Shown: one piece after another, positions 52,977-64,000 of the stretch
Layout of the letters: every line of letters starts with the position of its first letter
Position numbering within the stretch: the stretch's first letter is position 1
NCBI GenBank assembly: GCA_965112735.1
Contig: OZ218962.1
Coordinates: 1,302,001-1,366,000 of the forward strand
Source of the DNA: Phaeosaccion multiseriatum
Lineage: Eukaryota > Ochrophyta, other classes
Direction of reading: 5' to 3'
DNA length: 64,000 nucleotides
Notes under the pieces: model-generated
The model's database searches: none
What the model was told of the DNA's origin: nothing
The model's input: the letters and a program-made list of their open reading frames with translations, nothing else
Position numbers and translations under genes: made by a program

Positions 52977-54572
52977 GGCGGTGACAGAGGCGGTGAAGAC
53001 GTAAAGACGGGGCACCGAGTAGCCTCGCCACCCCATTGCAGTACCGGCAACAAGGGCACGGCGGGGGCGGCGGCGCGGGGGGCGGTGCCTCGCCCTACCA
53101 AGCCCTCCTCCCCGAGAGCCTGCAAGCCCCTTGGGGCGGTAGGCGGGGGGAGGGCCGTCGGAACTGCCAACGTCAGAGCAGTGGGCGCAAACAAGAGCTC
53201 AGTGCCCATGCCGCTCTTGCAGCTCACCAAGGTGTCCTTGAGCGGGCAGCAGCAGCAGCAGCAGCAGCAGCATCATCATCATCATCACAACAACCACCCC
53301 CAGCAACTACAGAGTCTGTCTCTGAACCAGTCGGGTCAGCCATCGAGAGAGGCAGCAACCGGCGGGACGGAGTTGCTACAGAGTCAAACGGCTCGGGGGG
53401 GGCAGGGGAGCCCTCCTCGACAGGGGGAAAGGGGTGGACATCATAGCGCAGCCGCCTCTGCTGAGACTGCGAGACGCCCCCTCCAGGGAGAGGAGCTTCA
53501 CAGTGGGTTCAGTCTCGAGGCTCCTCCGTCGACAGTTTCGAATAGTGGAGCCGTCGTGGCGAACGGCACCGTCCAGCAGGAGCAGCAGAATCGGGCGAAT
53601 GCAGCGTCGTGCCAGCCCAAGGCCCCTCAACTCAGTCGGCCGCGTGACCACAAGGTGAGGGGTGGGGCGCGACGGTTAACGTCCACAGCAGCAGCAGCAG
53701 CAGCCGGGGCAGACGAGGCAGGCGGGGCAGTAGCGGAGGCCTCTCCTCCCTCGGGACGCAGGGGCAGCAGGAAACAGGGGGTTGCGGCATCTCCCCCCCT
53801 CTCCGACGCTGCCCTGGTGTCGGCTTCTTCCGTGGGCTCTGCCGCGCGGAAAGGCAGTAGCAACAACGAAGAGGCCTTCTTCCCTGCTGCGCCTCATTCT
53901 CCTCCCCGAAGGAGCAGTGAGGATGCGGGACGGCCGGGTCGCGCCAATAGGAGGAGTAGCGCCCGAAGCCAGAGGCTCCTAGGGGGAGGGACTGAAGCGT
54001 CGTCGTCAATCATTGTAGAGCGAGAGCTCGCGGCTTCCGCATCGCCCCCGCCGGTGGCCGTGGCGGCGGCTGCAACCACGGGAGGGGAAGAGCGAAGAGT
54101 GGGAATGAGTTTGGCGGCGACAAAGACGGGCTCCACCAGCACCAACAGTGGGGGGGGGCGATCAGCGCGTAGTGGCAGCATCACCGCTGCCGGTGAGAGG
54201 TTTCGCGTGAGCGGCGGTGCCAAACTGAGCGCCATTCCCTCGGCCGCCGCTTCCAACGCGCTTTCGCAGGCAGAGTCCCTCGCTGCAAAAAGAGGTAAGG
54301 GGTGATTGCACTGTACTTTCCCGCCTCTTTTCGCGGCTCCGTTTGTCCACGGCCCTTCTGACCTTGTCCTTCCCCCCCTCGCTTCCCGCCGCTGCTCTTC
54401 CTCAGGTGGGCAAATGGTGGGTGGAAAGACGTTTCGAGGTACGAGCAGCATTCGTCAGATGGCGCCCTTGCCTGACAGTGGCGGTGGCAAGAGGAGTGGG
54501 CCCGAGGGGGCGAAAGAGGGCGCAGGCAGTCTCGGAGCTCGATTGGGAAGAGCCATCGCCGAACCCTCCTGA
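51130..54572 (+). CDS. SNF1/AMPK-type serine/threonine kinase alpha subunit with long low-complexity tail
   Basis: Exons 51130-51960, 52050-54294 and 54406-54572 (TGA) give 1080 residues. A Ser-rich N-terminus precedes the kinase domain (about 72-330): glycine loop LGEGTFGEV, VAVK lysine 102, HRDLKPEN with Asp196, DFG at 219-221, activation-loop Thr234 in LQTACGSPCYAAPE, and the AMPK-typical YLPFEDANTPNLYRKI across the first intron. A UBA-like autoinhibitory segment follows at about 371-406 (VVDYMQRAFGMGQRQVMDSL). The remaining 670 residues are low-complexity Ser/Gln/Ala/Gly with poly-Ser, poly-Gln and poly-His runs; no KA1 domain is recognised. AMPK-type kinases sense low energy and require phosphorylation of the loop Thr by an upstream kinase. 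Confidence 0.88.
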
Positions 54573-55381
54573 CAGCGGTAGAGGAAGTTAGTCCGGTTAC
54601 GCGACACAAATAGATGCGAGCGAAATAAATAGAGAGGGTCAGCGCGCGACACAAAATAGGGGGGGAGTCAGGGTTCGCGCGCCGCTTGTCGAGTTTCATG
54701 TCGCCATGTTGCTTGTAGCAAGCATCGGCAGCAGAGCAGGTACGAGGGCAGCAACGGCAGCAGAACCAACCAAGAACAAGAAGCAGGCCAACACGCAAAC
54801 AAGAGCCACACAGCGAAACATGCGGCCACGTACTTAAATGGGACGTGCTGGCGTGTGCGTTGTAAGGCAAAATCCAATTTGCTCGACAAACACAAACAAC
54901 ACTGCTTTTCATAGTCATTTTTTGTTTTTGCTTCTTTTTATCTTTGGCGTCGCGTCGCGGCGATGACGGGGCGGGGGGATACGTCCATGGTGCTTAGTAC
55001 TCTCCTTGCCCCATGCCCCCATTCACCAAGCCCAGCCCGCTTGCTTCCCTTGCGGGTCGCTGGAGCAGTGTCACCCACCCCACCCGACCCACACCTGTAA
55101 GCACCGCATACTCGAACGCCCCTGCCACCCCCACAAAACAATACACCTCGGCACGCCCCCTCCCCGCTCTAAGCTGAAGGGTGGCGAGCTGCCGGGGTCT
55201 CGAGGTGGGGCGCCATCCTGCGCCCCCATCTCTCGCGACAGTCAGTATCCGAGCAGTTGTATCTCCCTGCTATTCGGAGCAACCTCCTTGGGTTGCTTGC
55301 TTTGCCAAGCTCTCGCTCTCTCTCTCTCTCGCTCTCGCTCTCTGTCTCCGTGCCCTGGCGAACGGAGCTCTCGAGAGACTC
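54573..55381. other. Intergenic region between convergent kinase and DAW1 genes
   Basis: A shared 3' region. It has AT-richer stretches (54600-54660, 54830-54950) and a CTCTCTCT/CTCGCT run (55310-55350). No exon or RNA gene seen. Confidence 0.4.
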
Positions 55382-57488
55382 CTAGCACTTCCAGATCCTG
55401 CTCACCGACGTGTCGAGAGGAGTAAGGGGGCAAGAGAGGGGGGTTTTAGAAACAACGCACGCACGCACGCGCGAACATACACGGACACTCACACATGTGC
55501 GCACACACGCAAGCGCGAGAGCCCGCACAGGCACACACAGGCACAGACACTCACACGCACTCATCTCTGAGGCAGGGAGGGGTCCATCTAAATACCGAGG
55601 AGACATTCAGCAGCCTCTGGACAAAAAAAAAAACCGCAGACACTTCCTTCCCATTCACAGCAGCATCACGCACGCACAAATGTGCCTCAATTCAGCAGCA
55701 GTCTCGCCCCCCCTCTCGCTCAACACGCCCGCCCGCACGCACGCACCTGCACGTGTTGTCCTTCGAGCCTGTGATGATAGTGTCCCCCTCGTAGTTAAAT
55801 GCACACGAGAAAATCTCGTCTGTGTGCCCCTCCAAAATCTGTAGACAGTCCCCCGTCTCTACCTCCCACAGCCGCCCCGACTTGTCACTTGAGGCAGTCA
55901 GGATCCTAGTCCCTTGGGGGTTGAACGTCACCTTACTAATCTCGCCCTCATGGCCGATGAGGATGGCCTGACAGGCGCCATTCATGGTGTTAAAGACCCG
56001 GCTGGTACCGTCTGCTGATGCAGTGACGAGCTTGCTACCCGTGGCGTTGAAGGAGACGTCTAAAATCTCATCATTGTGCCCTCTCAGCGTGTGCACGCAC
56101 TGCCCCGACGCCACATCCCACACCTTGCAAGTCCTGTCGATGCTGCCGCTGATGCACAGGTCCGAGGAGTAGTTGAATTGCGTGCTCGAAATCTCCCCGT
56201 GGTGACCCGCCAGTGTGTGTATACAGCGCCCATTCCTGACGTCCCATACCTTGACCGTGTGGTCGAACGAGCCTGTAATGATGCGCTGCCCCTGCGTGTC
56301 AAAGTTGAGTGACACAATCTCCGCCGTGTGCCCCAGTAGTGTGTGCAAACACTCTCCGCTCTCCACGTCCCACAGCCTGGCCGTATTGTCCATGGACCCC
56401 GTCCCAATAACGGTGCCGTGTGGATTGAAGGATAAACACACAATCTCTGTGGCATGCCCTCGGTACGTGTGGTACAAGTCCCCAGTCTCTGCATTCCACA
56501 AGCGACAGGTCTTATCAAAGCTGCCCGTAATGATTTTGTCCCCATATGGGTTGTTGAACGCAATGGCGTACACCACGTTGCGGTGTCCGTCGAGCGTTAA
56601 TAGCTCGTCTCCAGTTACCGTGTTCCAGACCTGTGTGGGCGGACGTGCGTGTAGCAGCAGCGCAAATGCGTTGCGTTTGTTGGCTGTTAGCTTCGGGGTG
56701 CATGCCATCCTTCCATAGTGCGTGACACGCGCATTCGCACCCGCCTCCCACACTACTTACTATCCCAGAGAGAGAGAGAGAGGTACCCACAAACCAGACG
56801 AGAGGCCACGGCCACATCGGACTACGTCCCTTTGGCAGCCAGCACTGACACTGACCTTGCACGTCCGATCGTAGCTGCCCGTGATGAACTTGTCTCCACT
56901 CTTGTTGAAGGCGCAGTTGGTTAGCGGGAGGATGTGCGCCCTTAGAATCTTAAAGAGGTAAAAGTCATTATTCTCATTGCTCTCCAGCTTCTCAATGAGC
57001 TTGTACACCAGGCGCCGGAGCTGCGGCTTGCGGTTGTCGGAAATGAGCGGCTCCTCAAACACAACTTGGTTCACCAGCACGTCCACATCTGTCTCCGGTG
57101 TCAGGTGCAGCAGGTCGATTTCCTTCATCTCCCTCGTCCGGTCCCGTAGCTCATACTCGAGAATGATGCCTGAGAGCGTTCGGGAGGGGGGGGGGAAGAA
57201 GAGTGAGAGGAGCGGGGGGTGGCAAGACACTAGGAGACACTAGAGGGAGGGAAATGAAAAATGGAGGAGAAAGAGGAATCTGCACGGCCAAGGAGGGAAG
57301 CTTCCGGATCTTATTATCCATGAGTGAGACTACTGGCCTCTCGTCTTTCTCCCTCTCTTGCGGGAAGCACGCTCTCTCCCTTTCAGCTCCGGACCCTCTT
57401 TTGCTCCCTCCCCTCCTTTCCCAGCCTCCCCTGGCTCCCGACTCTCACCTGGCGGATAATACCGCAGCAGAAATCGCTTAAGCTTCAT
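55382..57488 (-). CDS. DAW1: Dynein assembly factor with WD repeats 1 (DAW1/WDR69)
   Basis: DAW1 is an IFT cargo adaptor needed to load outer-arm dynein into motile cilia. Four exons: 57449-57488 ([13 protein letters not shown]), 56856-57169, 55747-56630 and a 16-base last exon 55382-55397, with phases 1, 0 and 2. The product is 417 residues, matching the family's length of about 415. The N-terminal region contains [16 protein letters not shown] and [22 protein letters not shown]40 repeats fill the rest, with family-specific words such as [41 protein letters not shown] and [20 protein letters not shown]. The micro-exon restores the family ending NTCRIW. It is head to head with the TMEM131 homologue. 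Confidence 0.95.
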
Positions 57489-57983
57489 CTGATATAGACC
57501 TTCCCTTCGGTCTTCCTACTCCCTGCGCTTCCAAGGGAAGGATCTACTCCACCACTAGGAGAGGGATGGAAATGGGGTGTGTCCGCACTTTGCCGAGGCC
57601 TGCCTCCCGCCTAGCACCACTGTAGCCCTGCAGGACCCACGCGGTCTTGCTCAGTCGCTTCAAGGGCACAGGATTGGAAGTCCTTAAAGGGAGAGAGGAA
57701 GGAGAGAGAGAGATGCCAGACGGTTGACGGCAGGTGAGCCAAATTTCAATAGCTTATGCCAAACCCAGGGGGGCCCTGAAAAAGCTCCCCATCGTATCGA
57801 TTCAGGGGTGAGTAGAGCAAAACGAGAGGGGAGAGGCTGGAGCAGGAGTGTGGGTGCCTCAAAGTCTGCGTGGGAGTCTGCTTCATGATCCATTCTTAGT
57901 GGTGGGATAGGTACTGAGGCAAGCAGGAGTCAAGAGCAACAGGGGGACGAGACGCACGCGTCCCCCTGCCTGGCAGCAGCAGG
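57489..57983. promoter_or_regulatory. Shared intergenic region between divergent DAW1 and TMEM131-like genes
   Basis: 495 bases separate the two ATGs. No named promoter element is clear. A purine-rich GAGAGAGGAAGGAGAGAGAG patch lies near 57690. Confidence 0.4.
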
Positions 57984-59139
57984 ATGCCAAGGCCCATGGT
58001 CGGACGATCGGCTGCCGCCCGGCCGATGTTGGGCTCGGTCGTGCTGTTCATCTCCGCTTGGTTGACCTTTGTGCTCATGCTGGCGGCCATGACGGCCACG
58101 GCCTTGGAGGGCAGTGGCGCGACTCAGTACCAGCACTTTGTAGCCAACCCTCCCAAGGGAGCGGCTGCCATGGAAGGGGCGAAGGGTAGTACAGCAAGAA
58201 GCGCCGGGATGGGGACAGACGTAGGAGGCGACGCTGGACAGCTCTACGGTGAAGGGGGCGTGTCCCATCAAGCACCAGGGGGAGGAGCCAGAGCGAGCCA
58301 TGAGCCGGATAGCGGCAGCCACAGCAGCACCGCCGCTGCGTCCGTGAACACCTCTGAAGGTGTGGAGCAGACTAAAGTGGCCAATAGTGAAGGTGCAGCA
58401 GCCGCGGCGGACGGGGCGGCGGCACCAGGGGCTGCTGGGCGTGGGCAGCAGATGGACTTGGACAAAGTCTCCAAGGGGCTCCTGTTGGAGCCGCCCATGG
58501 CGATATTCAGGAATGGTCAGTTTTGCATTCCCACGGTGGCCGTCGTGGATATTACCAACGTGTTTGTACCGAGGAAGGGGGGTGCGGCGGATGAAGAAGA
58601 GGCTGCTGCCGTTGCTGCTGACGAGGATTACAAGGAGGGACATGTGGAAATCCTCTCTATATCCGTCACCCACGCGGACTTTCATCCAGGGCTCTTTAAG
58701 GCGCAGACTTTGGCCCCCGGGGAGAGCACCAAGCTTCAGCTCATTTACCTGCCTAGGGAACTGGGCAGCACTGACGCCTCCCTAGTGCTGAGTACGAGCC
58801 TCGGGAATATCGTGTACCCCATCCAGGCGACGGCGGTGCAGAACCCGTACCGTCTTCATCCCTTGGTGGGGGTCAAGGTGCCGGCAGTGCACCAGCATAG
58901 CCACCCGATCCATCTGTACAACCCGCACGACACCGTGCTGTCCATCAGCGAAATCTTTTCTACTGAAGACTTTCTCCAGCTCACCCCTCCCGGGAGCAGT
59001 CGAAAGGAGGAGGCCAGCGGCAGCAGCACTACGACGAGCGGCGGTGGCAAGGAGGGTTACAACAGTGACTCGCGCAGTGACTATAGAAATTGGGGCGATG
59101 ACAGCACCGACGCGGCAGCAACACCACCTCCAGCACCCC

Positions 59140-59179
<40 letters not shown>

Positions 59180-62100
59180 CGGAGGCTCCTCAGGAAAGGA
59201 GAGTGGCGTTTGGCAGATACAGCCCGGAGAGGAAAAGGAGATCATCGTGGTCACATTTAGGGGCACAAAGCCCCGCTTGTACAAGGGCTATGTCCACATC
59301 AAGACGAACAGAGAAGGCATGGTGCTGCCGGTTGAGTTCGTGGTGGACAGCGCGGGCGTTGTGGCCAACCCCGCCGCCATTGACTTTGGTATCCTGACCA
59401 CCCCGAGGGAGAAGCGGAGCGTGGAGGTGCTGCTGCACAACAGCAGCCCGGATCCCCTGCGCATCGTTGATGTGCATCCCGCCATCCCTGACGAGTGCTT
59501 GCAGCTCACCTTTGACAAAGGAAGGGTGTTGAGTCCCGGACAGGCTCTGAAGGACGGGTTTCGGGCGGAGTATGTGGGCAGCAAGGAGACCAAGGGCAGG
59601 AAGGCGGGCCAAATTGTGGTCATATCCAATCACACCAACCCTGCGCTGGCGGTTACAGAGGTGGCCTACTCGTCGAGGTAAGAGGAGGGAGGGAGAGGGT
59701 ATGGTCAGGACCAAAAATAGTCAAGAGAGAGACAGAGAGGGGGGGCAGTGGGGAGAAGGGGAGACGGAGGAATCCACTCTACCATGTGTGTTTGTGCTTA
59801 CCCTTCGTGGCCAATGAGAGACAGAGAGACGAGGACGGGGGTAGTGGGTGAAGGAGGAAATGTGCCTACCTGCATACCCTACCATGGTTGGTGACCAACG
59901 CCCTGTTCCCCTGCTTGTTTGGCACGACCCTTGCTTACGTTACCTCCACTCCAGGATCATGCACGGCGGCGTGGGCTATGTGCACTCAGAGATTTGCTTC
60001 GCGCTGCCCTTGGTGTCGCCTCCTCGTCGCCCTCTGGAGCAGATGAGCGCATTCCCTCCTTCAGGATACAACTACACTGCAGCAGCCGGGGGGAAGTGTG
60101 GAGGAACCAACTTCTGTGGGGAGGTGGGCGCTGAGGGGCAAGTCGAAGAGGCGGCGTCGGCGGTGGTTGCTTCGTATGCGCCAGCCACAATCAGGGCAAG
60201 GGAGGTGGGAGACACTGTCCGTGAGCTGAACCTCATCAACTTCTTCAAGGAGCCCCTGCACCTGCTGGGGGTGTCCATTCCCGATTGTGCAGACATACTT
60301 GCCGTTGAGAGCACCCCAGACGCGTCATCCGCAGCAGCGGTGGCCACGCCCAACGCCAACTGGGGCAACATCCGCGTCAGGTTGGGAGGGGAGGCCGTAC
60401 TGGAGCGGCTGTCACACTTCTTTGCTGGGAATACAACTGCTCCTGCTCCTCCTACTCCTACTGCCACCCCTAGAAGCGGCGAGAAGGAGGACCAGCAGCG
60501 TGTGCACCCCATGCCCTTCCAGTGCACGCTGGAGCTGCAGACCAACGTGTCTACTCACCGTATCTCTTTGCACATGTTCGATCAGCGCCTCCACGCCAAC
60601 GTCATGCCCTTCAACGATGGCGAGCGGCCAAGCAAGTGTCAGCTACGAGAGGTGAGCGATGTGATTGACCAAGTGGGGCCGACCAAGTGGGGCCGGCGAG
60701 GCTTGCTCTGTTGCCAATCTCGTCTGCGTCTGGGCCAGGTTGTTTGATTTTCTTGTCGGGTTGCTCGTGTGTTTGACCAAGTCGACTTGGTGTGTGTGAT
60801 AGACAGCTCTAACGCCCGTCTACCTCTCCTCTGTGACCTTTTCGCGTACTCGTTCTATGTGTGTGTGTGTGTGTGTGTGTGCTTTTCTGTAGGCTGGAAC
60901 GACGACAGGGCCGTTGACAAAGGCCGAGGCGGGGGAGGGCACCAAGGGGTGGCAGGACGGCAACGAGCAGGAGCAGTACTCGTCCACGGACGACGACTCC
61001 ATACCACCCGGCATGATGAGGACCCCACTGGGAGGCTGGACGGAGGATGGCTTTATGAGCGTCGACATGGGCCTCACCTTCCCAGGCGCCACCCTCAGAC
61101 GACGATTCACCTTGACGAATGCCAATCCTGTAGCTGTTAATTTGACTGGCTCCTCTCTGGGTTTCCACTTTGCGACACTGCGCCTCGTGTCGCAGGATTC
61201 GTCCCCTTACGCCCCGGCCAACTTGCAACGAGCGGCAGCCAGGATCACTTCAGATAGCGGTGAGGAGACCGAGTGTATGGAAGGCAGTATTGGTGACGGA
61301 GGAGAGTTTGTGCATACGACCATCAGCGGTTTCAGCGGTAACGTGGAGTGTTCGGGGGGGGCTGCGGGCTCACACAGAGAAGACGACGAAAGACAAGTGT
61401 TTGATTGGGAGGAGGAGTGGGATGCCGAGGGTTGGGTTTTGGACCCCAAGAAGGGCAAACAGTCGTCGCTACCAAGGTCTGGCAGTTGTAAGGAGCAAGA
61501 GGAGGCACGATGCTGTAGGGAGCAGGAGGAGGCAAAATGCCGCAGGGAGCAAGAGGAGGCAAAATGCCGCAGGGAGCAGGAAGCGTGCCGGAAGGAACAG
61601 GAGGAGGCAAGAAGAGGGTGCAGTATAGAGACGGAGGAGCGCAAAGGCGGCAAACTGAAGAAAGAGGAGGCGGTGGCGGCGAGCTGCGGAGCGAATAAGA
61701 AGGCAGCAGACAGCAAGCAGCACAAGAAAGATAAGGATAAGAGCAAGCACGAGGCGGAGGTGGGGACCAAAACCAGCTGCAGCGTGGAGACTACGGGGCC
61801 AGGGCAGGGGCAGGGGACGGGGCAGCAGCTCAAGCTCCATCGGGAGACGGTGAGCGGCAACTCTGTCTATAAGGAGGAGGTGACGCACCCCAGGGAGTCG
61901 AGGAGACGACACGCCAACAGCGGTGGGGTCACCAGTCATTACGACAAGAACGGTGCGCCGGTATGGCAGGTGCTGCCCGGGCAAGTGGCCAAGTTCGAAG
62001 TCACTACTCTCGTGCCTCCCAGCAAGGCTACTCCTGCGGGGAAGAGTAAGAAGATGGAAAGTCTTGGCACCGAGCAGGTTCAAATCAGGGGCTTGGAGTT

Positions 62101-64000
62101 GACAACACCCACCCAGCGTATTCCACTCCAGCTGAACTACACTGTGGTCACTGGGGAGATTCGGTTTAAGGACGACAAGGTGTTTCTGGGCAAGCTCGCG
62201 CCGGGGGCGAAGCTCAGTCACCCCATTAGTGTCGTCTCCTCCATAAGCCGCGGGTACAACGTGTCATGTGTCAACACTAGCAAGGACGGATTTGCAGTGA
62301 CGATAGACTCGTTTGTGGTGCCCGGAGCAGTCGTCTCGAGTGAGTTGGGACATGCAGCAGCAGCAGCAGCAGCAGTAGGAGGAGGAGGGGGAGTAGGAGG
62401 AGAGGTTGTGTCACAGTCGGTAGAAGAGCACGCAGCAGCAGCAGTCGCAGCAGCTCAGGTGGAGGCAAGGTTGGGGCAGGTGGAGCTCAGCTACAGCAGC
62501 ATTTGCAAGAAGCTGGACTTGTGGGCGTGTGTGCTTATGTTTGCCACCTCCCGCAAAGAAGAGCTTGTGCACGTCATGTCCAGGAAAGAGCTCAAGGTGG
62601 CAAGTGGGGCCGCGAGCTGCATTCACCAGGACAGAACCGTGCACCTCACCACCAGAGGGGGCAAGCCAGGCAGCCAGCGACACCAGCTGCAGATGTGGAT
62701 GGGCGTCCTGAAACTTGGCAAGAGTGTGCCCGAGATTCCGCGCGGGGTGTCGCTGACCTCCTTCCTCTTGACACCGACCATTGCCACCGCTGCACGGATT
62801 CTTCACCAGCGCTGGAGGGAGACTGCCTTCATGCAGTGGAACCTCGTAGACACCTCTGTCTCTCTAAGCACCTCCGTGGTAGGCATGGCGCCTCCTGCCT
62901 CCATGCGGGTGGCCGCGTCCATCCACGTGCCCATCTTTTTCGGTGGAGCTGTGGGAGGACTCTCCTTTCCGGTGACACAGGTGAGTGTCAATGGGTGGGG
63001 GTGGGTGGAAAGGGCGCTCATGGTGGGTGGGCGTGAGTGGGTTGGTAGCCGGCTTTTGTGGGCAAGGGAAAGAGGAGCATCGTGGTCTTTCCTCATTCAC
63101 TGACTCTCTCTCTCTCTCTCTCTACGTGTGTCCTACTTGTCCCTCCTCTGTAGGTGGGAATGCGCCAAACTGCCTGGGTGAGGGTCCACAACCCTACATC
63201 GGTACCTGTGACATTGCGACTGGTCACAGAGGGGGCAAAGGCAAAGTTTGGGCAGGGATGGAAGGGGCCTTCTGACGCGGCGCAGTCCACCATTGCTTGG
63301 GCGGCGTATGGGCGCGGTGATGAGAAGGGGCCAGAGCCGGTTAGATATGGGCCGACTGTATTGCATAGCGACGGCAAGGGAGTGGGTCGGGCAGGCGGCG
63401 TCCAGCGAGGCAGCAGCAGCAGCAGCAGCAGCAGGAGCAGCAGCAGCAGCAAAGGGATGTCTAGAGAGGAGGAGCAAGAACCTTTCTCTCTTGCGGCCGC
63501 TGTGAAAGTTGATGCCCTACTTCTCCCGGGGGAGGAGGCGGAGCTCGGGCCCATCTACTTTGAGCCCACAAGTCCAGACTGGGCCTACACAGGCTACGTC
63601 TATATCGTCAACAGCATGACCAGAATAGAGCCCGTGATGCTGCACGGGGCGAGCGGGATGGGAAAGCTCGCCCTCCGTATGGTGCCGGACAAGAAGGAGG
63701 GACGACGAAAGCAAGCACGTGGCGCGAGTGCGAGCGACGGTGTGAGCGTGGGCGGTATAGGGCATGGCGGCAGTGAGGCCCAGGAGGAGGATGGGAAGAA
63801 GAAAAAGAAAAAGAAGAGGAAGAAAAAGAAGAGGAAGACGAAGAAGAAGACGAAAAAGCAGGAGAAGGGTCAGGCCTTCTACGAGGCGAGGGTGCAAGCC
63901 ATCCGAGACGAGAGGAGAAAGAGCGTCAGCTCTACTTTTTCGGATCGAGGGGTGGCATCCTTTGTTGTGAATGGCAGGGACATCTCATTAGGGTCGGACT
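57984..64000 (+). CDS. TMEM131 homologue (3' partial)
   Basis: TMEM131 proteins are ER/Golgi membrane proteins with PapD-like domains; in animals they help recruit and secrete collagen with the TRAPP complex. Exons 57984-59677, 59955-60651, 60893-62980 and 63154 to the window edge keep consistent phase. Residues about 15-41 form a hydrophobic signal or anchor (VVLFISAWLTFVLMLAAM). The PapD-L-like region has KGLLLEPPMAIFRNGQ, AVQNPYRLHPLVGVKVP, HPIHLYNPHD, LYKGYVHIKTNREGMVLPVE and AAIDFGILTTPREKRSVEVL, matching TMEM131 block order. Exon 3 carries a KCRREQEEA-type repeat (about 61485-61610) and poly-Ala. Exon 4 has GPIYFEPTSPDWAYTGYVYI then a long Lys/Arg run (about 63799-63868). At least 1775 residues are present; the rest lies right of the window. 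Confidence 0.85.
60859..60882. repeat. GT dinucleotide run before an acceptor
   Basis: A 12-unit GT run sits 10 bases upstream of the CTGTAG acceptor of exon 3 of the TMEM131 homologue. Similar CA or GT runs lie at 13954-13975 and 21383-21405. Confidence 0.85.
61485..61610 (+). repeat. In-frame 30-base minisatellite in TMEM131 homologue
   Basis: Four to five units of about 30 bases encode variants of REQEEAKCRR. The strand is charged and Cys-containing, probably an exposed helical linker. Units two to four are almost identical, so copy number may vary between strains. Confidence 0.8.

Noticed and set aside
1-64000. CRISPR arrays, operons, Shine-Dalgarno sites
   Set aside because: Spliced eukaryotic genes throughout; the repeats lack regular unique spacers. 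Prokaryotic features do not apply.

Overview
The window is nuclear DNA from an intron-rich, GC-rich eukaryote. Nearly every recognisable protein is split by short GT-AG introns. The gene set is eukaryotic: Rab escort protein, eIF2-beta, an SNF1/AMPK kinase, a DAW1-type WD40 protein, a TMEM131 homologue and an OSCA/TMEM63 channel. DAW1 serves assembly of motile cilia, so the organism probably has flagellated cells. FNIP-like leucine-rich repeats and an 'LQWLR' ankyrin remnant are typical of protist and algal genomes. A flagellate alga such as a stramenopile or haptophyte is my best guess, but the sequence does not prove it.

Layout. 2-12465 (+): a large gene, open at the left edge, with a nucleotidyltransferase-fold core and a duplicated Cys/His-rich C-terminus. 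It contains two introns of about 4.8 kb and 2.4 kb made almost wholly of CCT/CTC-rich DNA, and a 68-base G run near its stop codon. About 13.1-16.8 kb (-): exons of a gene I cannot name. 17.3-18.7 kb: a minisatellite and a decayed ankyrin fragment. 19.0-23.98 kb (-): Rab escort protein. 24.4-27.3 kb (+): weak exon-like segments only. 27.3-29.3 kb: repeat island with GGCCTAGG palindromes, a long CCCT-type array and an intron-containing tRNA-Arg-like locus. 30.2-38.3 kb (-): OSCA/TMEM63 channel with a C-terminal WW-domain extension, a tandemly duplicated exon and repeat-built introns. 38.4-41.2 kb: no firm gene. 41.3-48.4 kb: an intact FNIP-repeat gene, a mercuric-reductase-like pseudogene and a decayed second FNIP copy. 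48.5-64 kb is gene-dense: a small unknown ORF, eIF2-beta (-), SNF1/AMPK kinase (+), DAW1 (-) and a TMEM131 homologue (+) running off the right edge.

The genes do not form one pathway. They cover membrane traffic (REP, TMEM131), translation and energy signalling (eIF2-beta and SNF1, head to head), ciliary assembly (DAW1) and mechanosensing (OSCA). The most unusual material is the duplicated Cys-rich nucleotidyltransferase gene, the OSCA-WW fusion, and introns built from dispersed short repeats, one with inverted repeats at its two splice sites. Several coding regions show single-base frame breaks. Some are real decay; others may be sequencing indels. All exon limits were inferred by eye from splice signals and homology.
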